DNA from: an uncultured Ignavibacteria bacterium
Lineage (GTDB): Bacteria; Bacteroidota; Ignavibacteria; Ignavibacteriales; Melioribacteraceae
Assembly: GCA_937930275.1 (NCBI GenBank)
Contig: CALGLM010000167.1
Location: forward strand, 1 to 5,439
Direction: 5' to 3'
DNA: 5,439 bases
Positions within the stretch are counted from its first letter, which is position 1. Each line of letters starts with the position of its first letter. Under the pieces are notes generated by a model. That model was not told the origin of the DNA, did no database searches, and saw only the letters and a program-made list of their open reading frames with translations. The translations under genes were made by a program, and so were the position numbers. Below, piece after piece: positions 1 to 5,439 of the stretch.

Positions 1-112
1 TTGATAAACTTAAAAACTTAAAACCGGTCTGAGCAAGTTTTTTCCTTTCTTGGGCATTAATATTAAGCAACCCAATCATTATCAAAACTATTATTAATAT
101 ATTTCTTTTCAT
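1..112 (-). CDS. PorV/PorQ-like outer-membrane protein, N-terminal fragment (runs off the left edge)
   Basis: Only the first 37 codons are inside the window. Reading down from the ATG at 112-110 gives a signal peptide: the basic start MKRN, a hydrophobic core (ILIIVLIMIGLL) and N-I-N-A, with probable cleavage between A20 and Q21. The mature start continues ERKKLAQTGFKFLSLS. From memory, the pattern K-L-A-Q-T-G-F-x-F-L-S resembles the opening of PorV/PorQ family proteins of FCB bacteria, which are outer-membrane beta-barrels. The best known members shuttle or anchor T9SS cargo. The start lies 28 bases after the stop of the secreted FN3/CTD gene and on the same strand, so the two are probably co-transcribed. 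A modest AGG at 120-122, seven bases before the ATG, supports the start. Family assignment rests on about 17 mature residues and is tentative. That it is an exported protein is much safer. It could instead be another barrel or periplasmic protein. Confidence 0.62.
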   Translation of the reverse strand, partial: MKRNILIIVLIMIGLLNINAQERKKLAQTGFKFLSLS

Positions 113-119
113 CGTTTTA

Positions 120-122
120 CCT
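120..122 (-). promoter_or_regulatory. Weak ribosome binding site for the PorV/PorQ-like gene
   Basis: On the minus strand the gap reads TTAGGTAAAACG before the ATG. The AGG at 122-120 is the only Shine-Dalgarno-like sequence and sits seven bases upstream of the start. It is short, as is common in Bacteroidota, where AT-rich leaders matter as much as SD pairing. No hairpin with a T-run is seen in this 28-base gap, which argues for read-through from the upstream gene. Confidence 0.4.
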
Positions 123-140
123 AAGTCTTATTAGTTAATA

Positions 141-2222
141 TTAGCGGATTACGGCAAATTTAGCTATATGCTTTTCACCTGTTTTCTTATCTGTAACAAC
201 GGCTATATAAATACCACTAACAACTATCTGATTTGATGACGTTACACAATACCAAAATTCGTCACCGCTACCGTTGGAATGCTCAATTGTTTTAATTAAT
301 TCGCCAAGTTCGGTATAAATATCTATTGTACACTCGCCCGGAATGTTATAAAATGCTATTTTATCGGCATCGGCTACACCGGGAAATCTTACGCTATTTT
401 GTGCATTAATATGATAAGGATTAGGAACTATACGGATTTGGCTTAATTGTGTACCTGCCATACGTTGTAAATTTGCCGGATCGTATGTTTGAGTATAGTA
501 TCTTCCGCTTCTTAACTTACCTGCCGGAGTACCTGCTGCACCTACATTAAGAGTTCTGTATGCTACTACATAATAGTAATAGTTAAAACCTCTAATTAAG
601 TCTTTGTCTTCATAAGTTCTTTCATCGGCACTTGCAGTATGTACTAAATAATAAGTACTATCTACGTTACCTAAAGCTCTCCATATTTCAAATCCTTCTG
701 CAGGGAATGGATCTTGCGAGTCAACATCCCAACTTAGTGTAATTCTATCACCGCCCGATTGTACCGAAAACATTTTTGGCGGACGCGGAGGTTGAGGAAC
801 TTGATCCCATCCTGCGTTATAAGCAGTTATAATATTACGGAATGATTTAAATAAGGAGTCTTTTCCTTTCATAACTTCTTTGTTCTTGTCGTATGCGGTC
901 ATTTTACCTTGCTTAAACAGTTTTCCTATTCTTAATTGTTCTGCATAACTCATACCTGCGGCAACTTCGGCAACAACTATTTTAACAGATTCTCCGGGTC
1001 CTAACGTATAAGGTCCGTAACCCGCACCTATTGAAAAACCACCGGAATTACCTAAGTTAGGATCAGTCTTTTGATTTGCATAATCTCCCGACGGTTCAAC
1101 CGTTTCGGCATGACGTTTTGTAGGATGACCTTTAGTAATAAGAGTATATTCACGAGCCATTCTATCTTGATTATAAGGGCTTGCACCTGCTAAAAATAGT
1201 AAATCGTCACTATTTTCGTAAAATGTTGTTGTAGGCTGTGTTAAATCATCATTCTGATCTGTAGTCGATTTATCGGCATGTAAAGTTAAAAATCCGAAAA
1301 ACTGAGTTGCTCCCAATCTACCTACAGTATCACCCGGATCTAAGTAATTTTTAGAATTTGAGTTGATAGCCCATATAGGAGCACCTATATTGTCATATCC
1401 TACTTCTTTTTCGTTTGTATAACCGTGCCAACCAAACTGTGCTCTAAACTGTTCGTTTGCAGGGTCAACATGAATACCGTCGCCGCGGGAGTCAATCATT
1501 GTATTTTTACCCCAACCGGTAGAGTTACCAATTACATAACGGGATTGTTTATTAACTGCCATACGATGAGTAAAATAAAAAACAACGTCTTTTAATGTTT
1601 GGTTTGGTAATTCAATATCGGGATCGGCATCGGTATTACCCGTATTTTTAAATTCATATTCAACTAAAATGTAATTATCGTTGTATGGTTGTGAAAATTG
1701 ACTAATTGTTCTTGTCATTGTTACACCAAGCTGAGTGTTAACAACATTACGCAATTGGCGGTCAAAAACTATAGAATTATCAATTTCATCAATTGTTACG
1801 TCTTTTTGATAAGTTATATTTCCGTCAACAGTAACTTCGCTTAAAGGAAATTTACCTATCATTTTAAATTCTTGAGGATAGAAAGCCCAGATTGCGGGAT
1901 TTCTTGGACCTGCAGTAACAACTTTATAAGGATAAAAATCACCTTTTTCATCTGTAAAGTCTCTTGCACCAATCCAGAAGCCTCTTGCAGCCTGCATATC
2001 TTGGTAAGGATAAATTGATGGCCAAGAAAAACCTTCTTGCTGGGTTTTTACAAATCCGCCTTCTTCCAATTCGCTTCCGATTTCGCAAAACCAATTGTGC
2101 AAAGCACCGGCGTTCATCCACCTGTTTTTGTATTGTGCATTTGTATTTAGCTGCATTCCTATTAAAAGAATTATTGTTAATACAAGTGCATTTTTAAAAT
2201 TATTTTTATTTATAAATTTCAT
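141..2222 (-). CDS. Secreted fibronectin type III protein with T9SS-like C-terminal sorting domain
   Basis: This 693-residue exported protein probably works at the cell surface; its biochemical role is unknown. Residues 1-29 form a signal peptide with a lysine/asparagine-rich start, a core around LVLTIILLIGM, and probable cleavage in NTNA|Q at 29-30. Residues 31 to about 470 form a large region rich in aromatics and glycine (RWMNAGALHNWF near 34, YPYQDMQAARGFWIG near 71-85) that I cannot assign to a named domain. Residues about 478-562 are an FN3 domain: it opens with a proline-rich linker (PQPPRPP), then ITLSWD, GFEIWR and YYYYVVAYR. Residues about 596-693 resemble a T9SS type A/FlgD-like sorting domain: IVPNPY at 598-603, ECTIDIYTELGELIKTI, SGIYIAVV at 669-676 and a basic end, KFAVIR. 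The ATG at 2222-2220 is 12 bases after the TonB-receptor stop and is preceded by GAGG at a five-base spacing. The tight spacing suggests translational coupling with the receptor, and a PorV/PorQ-like gene follows. No catalytic motif is apparent. T9SS export is inferred from the C-terminal domain. Confidence 0.93.
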   Translation of the reverse strand: MKFINKNNFKNALVLTIILLIGMQLNTNAQYKNRWMNAGALHNWFCEIGSELEEGGFVKTQQEGFSWPSIYPYQDMQAARGFWIGARDFTDEKGDFYPYKVVTAGPRNPAIWAFYPQEFKMIGKFPLSEVTVDGNITYQKDVTIDEIDNSIVFDRQLRNVVNTQLGVTMTRTISQFSQPYNDNYILVEYEFKNTGNTDADPDIELPNQTLKDVVFYFTHRMAVNKQSRYVIGNSTGWGKNTMIDSRGDGIHVDPANEQFRAQFGWHGYTNEKEVGYDNIGAPIWAINSNSKNYLDPGDTVGRLGATQFFGFLTLHADKSTTDQNDDLTQPTTTFYENSDDLLFLAGASPYNQDRMAREYTLITKGHPTKRHAETVEPSGDYANQKTDPNLGNSGGFSIGAGYGPYTLGPGESVKIVVAEVAAGMSYAEQLRIGKLFKQGKMTAYDKNKEVMKGKDSLFKSFRNIITAYNAGWDQVPQPPRPPKMFSVQSGGDRITLSWDVDSQDPFPAEGFEIWRALGNVDSTYYLVHTASADERTYEDKDLIRGFNYYYYVVAYRTLNVGAAGTPAGKLRSGRYYTQTYDPANLQRMAGTQLSQIRIVPNPYHINAQNSVRFPGVADADKIAFYNIPGECTIDIYTELGELIKTIEHSNGSGDEFWYCVTSSNQIVVSGIYIAVVTDKKTGEKHIAKFAVIR
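144..437 (-). other. T9SS-like C-terminal sorting domain (residues about 596-693)
   Basis: The last 98 residues follow the usual order of a type A sorting domain: an IVPNPY opening at 598-603, a strand pair with YNIPGECTIDIYTELGELI, a GSG turn with W657, then SGIYIAVV and the terminal KFAVIR. In known T9SS substrates this beta-sandwich is recognised at the outer membrane and is often removed when the protein is attached to the surface. Two cysteines, C631 and C658, fall in this domain. It also resembles the FlgD Ig-like fold, so assignment to T9SS rather than to a generic FlgD-like domain depends on context, which here includes a PorV/PorQ-like gene just downstream. Confidence 0.75.
537..791 (-). 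other. Fibronectin type III domain (residues about 478-562)
   Basis: A proline-rich linker (VPQPPRPP, 475-482) leads into FN3 hallmarks: the B-strand ITLSWD with its core tryptophan at 498, the C-strand GFEIWRAL at 510-517, and the G/F-region tyrosine cluster NYYYYVVAYR at 547-556. FN3 domains in FCB secreted proteins commonly act as spacers or in protein or glycan contact. Here the domain separates the unassigned N-terminal region from the sorting domain. Confidence 0.82.
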
Positions 2223-2227
2223 TCTCG

Positions 2228-2231
2228 CCTC
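2228..2231 (-). promoter_or_regulatory. Ribosome binding site for the FN3/CTD gene, within the intergenic gap
   Basis: The 12-base gap between the receptor stop (TAG, 2237-2235) and the next ATG (2222-2220) reads AGTGAGGCGAGA on the minus strand. GAGG at 2231-2228 lies five bases before the ATG. The ribosome finishing the receptor would cover this site, so coupled translation is likely. There is no room for a separate promoter or terminator in the gap. Confidence 0.6.
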
Positions 2232-2234
2232 ACT

Positions 2235-5200
2235 CTAATTAAACTCTACGGTAAATCTTAAACCCCAATAAATGTTTCTTGGGTTTAAGAATGTTAAATA
2301 ACTTAAGTTTGGCATATCAATATAAGATTTATTTTTACGCCATTCGTCTTTTTGTGCATCGCTGGCATTATCATCCCAAGGAATATACGGACCGGATCTA
2401 TAATCACCCGGTTGGTCGTTACCCGGAATGTTTCCGTAGTTAAATTTACCGGCTACATCATCCGGCAAGTGTAACGATTTCATATAAGCATCGTAGTCTT
2501 TAGCATCTGCAAAACCGGCTCTGTAATCCATAGATTTATTGTTAAATATGTTTGTCATATCCATAAATAGTTCTAAGCTTAAACCGTTAAAACGGAATGC
2601 CTTTGATAAACGCATGTCAACATTATAATAGTCTTTCCATTGAATGTTGTTTTCGTAACCGGGCATTGTACCTCCCGGACCTGTCCATGAAAAATATGTT
2701 CCTGCTTTCCATGAAACTACAAAATTAAGTCTCCAATCTTCTAATAGCTTAACACCTAAAATTTCGGGTCCAAAGTCTTCCGGCGTAAAGAAATCAATAT
2801 TGGCACGTGCATAAGGACGAGGAGTAGGTTTAGTCTGTTTAAAGTTAGAAGTTGTTCTTTCAATTTCTCTTTGTGTAGTCGGGTTTTCGTTATAACTTGG
2901 TAAACCAAAGTTTCCGCCTGTTATAACTTCGTAAGTATAGTTTATAAATCCTTGTACCCACATACCACGGTTTTTAGTAGCTGTAATTTCAAAACCGCGT
3001 ATATCTTGATAATTATTCGGCTTAGGAATAGAATAACTAACCGAGTTATCACGACTTGTAAAAGTTACCAACCTTGTTTGGTCAGAAACGTCTTTATAAT
3101 ATCCGGCTACTCTTAATAAAAATTGGTCAAATAAATTTTGTTCGTAACCTAATTCGTATGCAACCGTTTTTGGTAACGGATTGTTTGGATCTGCTATACG
3201 AACAATGGAGTTATTAACTTGACTTCTTCTTAATAAGTATAAGTCTTCCGGTGCAGGCATGCTTCTAAAATGACCGTAGTTAAAGTAAAGTTTACTATCA
3301 ACGGTAATAGGGAAAGCAATACCGATACGAGGAGATAATGTTATAAGTTTTTCTGTGCTTTCTTTCTGTAATAAAGTATCAATACCTGTTGAAAAAGCAC
3401 CGGATAAAGCTTTATTATAAGGATCAAATACATACCACTCGCCGCCTGCATGCGAATAATCCAAACGTAAACCAAGATTTGCAATCATACCTGCAAACTC
3501 TAATTTATCTTGAATGTACAAAGCACCTCTAATTGGGTACGTACGCCATTTGGATTGCGTGTTATTTGTAGGCAAGGAAGGTTCTACCAATGCATAATTT
3601 ACATTATTATCGGTATAGGTAAATTCCAAACCTGCTTTTATATTATTGTATTTATCTAATTGGCTAACCAAATCGAAACGAGCCGAATAAGTAATAACTT
3701 CGCTGGTATCACGGCTGTTGCTAAATCCAAGACCCATATTCATTGATGAACCGATACCAGCACTGGTACCGCTAAATACACCAAACGGTGCTTCGTCAAC
3801 AAACATGTTTGCAAATTGATAAACTTTAGAAGTATCACGTTTTCTACCCGGGTTGGTATCATATTTTGAACCGACTTCGTTTAAGCTTATTTCGTAATAA
3901 GTAGTAGGAGTTAAAACGTGAGTAAATTTAAGACCGATTGCTTGTCTATCAATTTGGCTTGGTGCCCAATAATCTGTAGCAAAAACTCTTGAATCTAAAT
4001 AACTTGCGCCGCTTCTAATATCTAATTCGCCTGCTATGCCGCTTGCAGAACGGAATAAACCCGGACCGCCGCTACGGCTGCTGTTTGTACCTTTTTGGAA
4101 ACCTGTTAAACCTTCAATACTTAATTTCATTCCCGGTTGAATGTCGCTTGTAAGTTTTAACTGAATAGTACGGTCTTCGTAATTATCGCGTGATAAAGGA
4201 ATCATATACATTTCTTTTGTACCTCTAAACGAAGCCGCAAATCTTAAATCACCCAAATATTTGCTAACAACGGGAACAGGACCGCTAAAACTCATATCAA
4301 AATCGTAATCCGGTTTTGTAATATCAACTTCACGTCTGTGCTGATACAAAAATAATCTTTGAGCAGCTTCCGGAGTTAAATCGTTATTGGGGTTGCTATC
4401 ACTTAACAATTCCTGTGATACTTTATCCCAACCTCTAAACTCTTGGTATTGTGCTTGAGTATAAGCATCCCAATTTCCGTTTTTTGTACCAGACCAGGCA
4501 ACAGCATCATCAATATAAGGTCTAATCCAATACGAATCGAACGAATTAGGAGAATCGCCAAAATGTTTTTGTCCCGGAGCGCTATAACGACCTAAGAATG
4601 TAAAGCTATATTTACTTTTATCACCTTCTTTAGTTACAACGTTAACCAAACCGGCACGGATATTACCAAACTCGGCATTAAAACCACCGGTTTGAACTTG
4701 AATTTCTTGAATAGAAGTAAAACTGATAGCGGTAAAAGGAGTGTTATCTCTTTCATCTTTAAGGTTAATACCGTTAACCATAAACGAAGTTTGGTCACTG
4801 CTGCTACCACGAACCGTCATTCCCTGAATACCTGCCTGCAAACCGATAACGCTTGCCGCACTAACAACCGGCATATTTTGGATTTCTTTAATATCCAAAC
4901 TTATACGGCTGGAAGATACGTCCTTTTGAACTATCGGTTTTACCGCAACAACAACAACTTCGCCTGTTTCAAAAGACGTATCCTGCATATCAATATCAAT
5001 TGTAGTTGTTTGGTCAATAATTATTCTAACGTCTTTAATAACAACGGTAGAGTAACCGATAAATGAAGCTCTTACATCGTAAGTACCCGGAGGTACGTTT
5101 AATATTACAAAGTAACCGTCCAAATTTGTGGCGGCTCCCATGCTTGTTCCTTCTAACATAACGTTAACACCAATTAACGGTTCGCCGGTTTTTGCGTCTT

Positions 5201-5294
5201 TAATAACGCCGGTTAATTTTCCGGTTGTCGCAGCATTAATGTTTAAAGTTAATAGAAGTAATGTTAGTACGTTAAGGAGTATAATTTTCCTCAT
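2235..5294 (-). CDS. TonB-dependent outer-membrane receptor with carboxypeptidase-regulatory-like N-terminal domain
   Basis: This 1019-residue receptor is a gated barrel importing an unknown ligand across the outer membrane using TonB-ExbBD energy. Residues 1-21 form a signal peptide (MRKIILLNVLTLLLLTLNINA). Residues about 24-104 form a carboxypeptidase-regulatory-like beta-sandwich: GKLTGVIKDAKTGEPLIGVNV, NLDGYF at 57-62, VPPGTYDV and GY at 80-81. A putative TonB box, EVVVVA, is at 112-117. The plug at about 124-222 carries VRG at 161-163, VNG at 173-175, and GGFNAEFGNIRAGLVNVVTKEG at 203-224. The rest is barrel, ending GLRFTVEFN. The ATG at 5294-5292 is chosen because it begins a clean signal peptide and has AAGGGAG nine bases upstream. 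An in-frame GTG at 5354 would add 20 charged residues before the signal peptide and has no good SD. The final residue is Asn after Phe rather than the usual terminal aromatic. Length is within the usual range for this type. No SusD partner is visible, so a SusC role is not supported. Confidence 0.95.
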   Translation of the reverse strand: MRKIILLNVLTLLLLTLNINAATTGKLTGVIKDAKTGEPLIGVNVMLEGTSMGAATNLDGYFVILNVPPGTYDVRASFIGYSTVVIKDVRIIIDQTTTIDIDMQDTSFETGEVVVVAVKPIVQKDVSSSRISLDIKEIQNMPVVSAASVIGLQAGIQGMTVRGSSSDQTSFMVNGINLKDERDNTPFTAISFTSIQEIQVQTGGFNAEFGNIRAGLVNVVTKEGDKSKYSFTFLGRYSAPGQKHFGDSPNSFDSYWIRPYIDDAVAWSGTKNGNWDAYTQAQYQEFRGWDKVSQELLSDSNPNNDLTPEAAQRLFLYQHRREVDITKPDYDFDMSFSGPVPVVSKYLGDLRFAASFRGTKEMYMIPLSRDNYEDRTIQLKLTSDIQPGMKLSIEGLTGFQKGTNSSRSGGPGLFRSASGIAGELDIRSGASYLDSRVFATDYWAPSQIDRQAIGLKFTHVLTPTTYYEISLNEVGSKYDTNPGRKRDTSKVYQFANMFVDEAPFGVFSGTSAGIGSSMNMGLGFSNSRDTSEVITYSARFDLVSQLDKYNNIKAGLEFTYTDNNVNYALVEPSLPTNNTQSKWRTYPIRGALYIQDKLEFAGMIANLGLRLDYSHAGGEWYVFDPYNKALSGAFSTGIDTLLQKESTEKLITLSPRIGIAFPITVDSKLYFNYGHFRSMPAPEDLYLLRRSQVNNSIVRIADPNNPLPKTVAYELGYEQNLFDQFLLRVAGYYKDVSDQTRLVTFTSRDNSVSYSIPKPNNYQDIRGFEITATKNRGMWVQGFINYTYEVITGGNFGLPSYNENPTTQREIERTTSNFKQTKPTPRPYARANIDFFTPEDFGPEILGVKLLEDWRLNFVVSWKAGTYFSWTGPGGTMPGYENNIQWKDYYNVDMRLSKAFRFNGLSLELFMDMTNIFNNKSMDYRAGFADAKDYDAYMKSLHLPDDVAGKFNYGNIPGNDQPGDYRSGPYIPWDDNASDAQKDEWRKNKSYIDMPNLSYLTFLNPRNIYWGLRFTVEFN
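4629..4925 (-). other. TonB receptor plug domain (residues about 124-222)
   Basis: The plug begins after the TonB box with QKDVSSSRISLDIKEIQNMPVVS, passes the conserved GIQGMTVRGSSSDQTSFMVNG segment, and closes with SIQEIQVQTGGFNAEFGN and GLVNVVTKEG before the first barrel strand. In the family this folded plug fills the barrel lumen and moves on TonB pulling. The common D of the V-D-G turn is N here (VNG, 173-175). Confidence 0.85.
4944..4961 (-). other. Putative TonB box, EVVVVA (residues 112-117)
   Basis: A short hydrophobic stretch, E-V-V-V-V-A, lies between the carboxypeptidase-regulatory-like domain and the plug, where TonB boxes of this architecture sit. It would pair with the periplasmic domain of TonB. 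The call rests on position and composition only. Confidence 0.55.
4983..5225 (-). other. Carboxypeptidase-regulatory-like domain (residues about 24-104)
   Basis: The segment reads as one beta-sandwich: G-x-V-x-D-x-x-T-G-E-P-L-x-G-V-N-V, then T-N-x-D-G-Y-F, P-P-G-T-Y and F-I-G-Y. This is the standard N-terminal extension of many Bacteroidota TonB receptors, located in the periplasm before the TonB box. Its function there is not firmly known; it is not a signalling (STN/FecR-type) domain, so no anti-sigma regulation is implied. Confidence 0.9.
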
Positions 5295-5303
5295 ATACTG
5301 TTT

Positions 5304-5310
5304 CTCCCTT
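5304..5310 (-). promoter_or_regulatory. Ribosome binding site deciding the receptor start
   Basis: The minus strand reads AAGGGAGAAACAGTATATG. AAGGGAG at 5310-5304 is a strong Shine-Dalgarno sequence with nine bases to the ATG at 5294. It favours this start over the in-frame GTG at 5354, which lacks a comparable site. Confidence 0.75.
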
Positions 5311-5379
5311 TGATTTTTGTTCTTCGTGTCGTTACATTTTTCAAATTCAGTCACTAAAAAGATATTTTTAACCTAAATA

Positions 5380-5411
5380 CTAAATTATCGGAAATATTTG
5401 TGATAAGCAAC
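5380..5411 (-). promoter_or_regulatory. Candidate Bacteroidetes-type promoter for the three-gene operon
   Basis: On the minus strand GTTG at 5411-5408 is followed after 20 bases by TAATTTAG at 5387-5380. This approximates the Bacteroidetes pattern TTTG-N19-21-TAnnTTTG, with mismatches in both boxes. Read as a sigma70-like site it is TTGCTT-N17-TAATTT. An A/T-tract stretch at 5412-5439 directly upstream could act as an UP element. Transcription would begin near 5373-5376, giving an 80-base leader, and would make the GTG at 5354 part of the leader. AT-rich DNA yields such matches by chance, so this is a candidate only. No operator-like inverted repeat was seen. Confidence 0.33.
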
Positions 5412-5439
5412 TTTTTTAAATATTTTTATTCAAATTTTT

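Noticed and set aside
113..140. Possible terminator between the FN3/CTD gene and the third gene
   Set aside because: The 28-base gap has no GC-rich stem followed by a T-run. Short AT-rich pairing (TTAGTTAA-like) is expected by chance.
1964..2197. Plus-strand open frame of 77 codons
   Set aside because: It lies wholly opposite the signal-peptide and N-terminal coding region of the FN3/CTD protein, has low-complexity content and no upstream Shine-Dalgarno sequence. It is an antisense shadow.
4692..5066. Plus-strand open frame of 124 codons, rich in Asn, Arg and Cys
   Set aside because: It is antisense to the plug and N-terminal domain of the TonB receptor, which has strong family motifs. Its composition reflects reverse-complemented AT-rich codons.
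2235..5294. SusC-type glycan importer
   Set aside because: The N-terminal regulatory-like domain, TonB box and plug are shared by SusC and other receptors. No SusD lipoprotein follows; the next gene is an FN3/CTD secreted protein with no lipoprotein cysteine after its signal peptide.
5128..5313. Plus-strand open frame of 61 codons
   Set aside because: It overlaps the receptor signal peptide and regulatory-like domain in antisense. The hydrophobic look comes from the reverse complement of that region.
5355..5439. Operator, riboswitch or small gene in the leader upstream of the receptor
   Set aside because: The stretch is mostly A/T runs. Only short chance palindromes such as AAATATTT were found, with no conserved RNA motif and no credible coding frame.

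Overview
The window is AT-rich and comes from a Gram-negative bacterium of the FCB group. Bacteroidota or the Ignavibacteria/Chlorobiota side is most likely. The evidence is threefold: a TonB-dependent receptor with an N-terminal carboxypeptidase-regulatory-like domain, a secreted protein ending in a type IX secretion (T9SS)-like C-terminal domain, and the first 37 codons of a PorV/PorQ-like outer-membrane protein. Signal peptides ending in N-x-N-A(-Q) also fit this group. The genus cannot be read from the sequence.

Everything lies on the minus strand, so transcription runs from the right edge to the left. Positions 5295-5439 are an AT-rich leader with a plausible Bacteroidetes-type promoter (about 5380-5411) and a clear Shine-Dalgarno sequence. 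Positions 2235-5294 encode a 1019-residue TonB-dependent receptor. After a 12-base gap, positions 141-2222 encode a 693-residue secreted protein: a large unrecognised N-terminal region, one fibronectin type III domain and a T9SS-like sorting domain. After a 28-base gap, positions 1-112 hold the 5' end of a third exported protein whose start resembles the PorV/PorQ family; it continues past the left edge. No gap holds a recognisable terminator, so the three genes probably form one operon.

The likely picture is an outer-membrane module. The TonB-dependent receptor forms the gated barrel, the FN3/CTD protein is exported (probably by T9SS) to the surface, and the PorV-like barrel may help deliver or anchor it. 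No SusD-like lipoprotein, glycan-degrading enzyme or regulator is present in the window, so this is not a visible polysaccharide-utilisation locus and the substrate is unknown. No RNA gene, mobile element, CRISPR array or notable repeat was seen.
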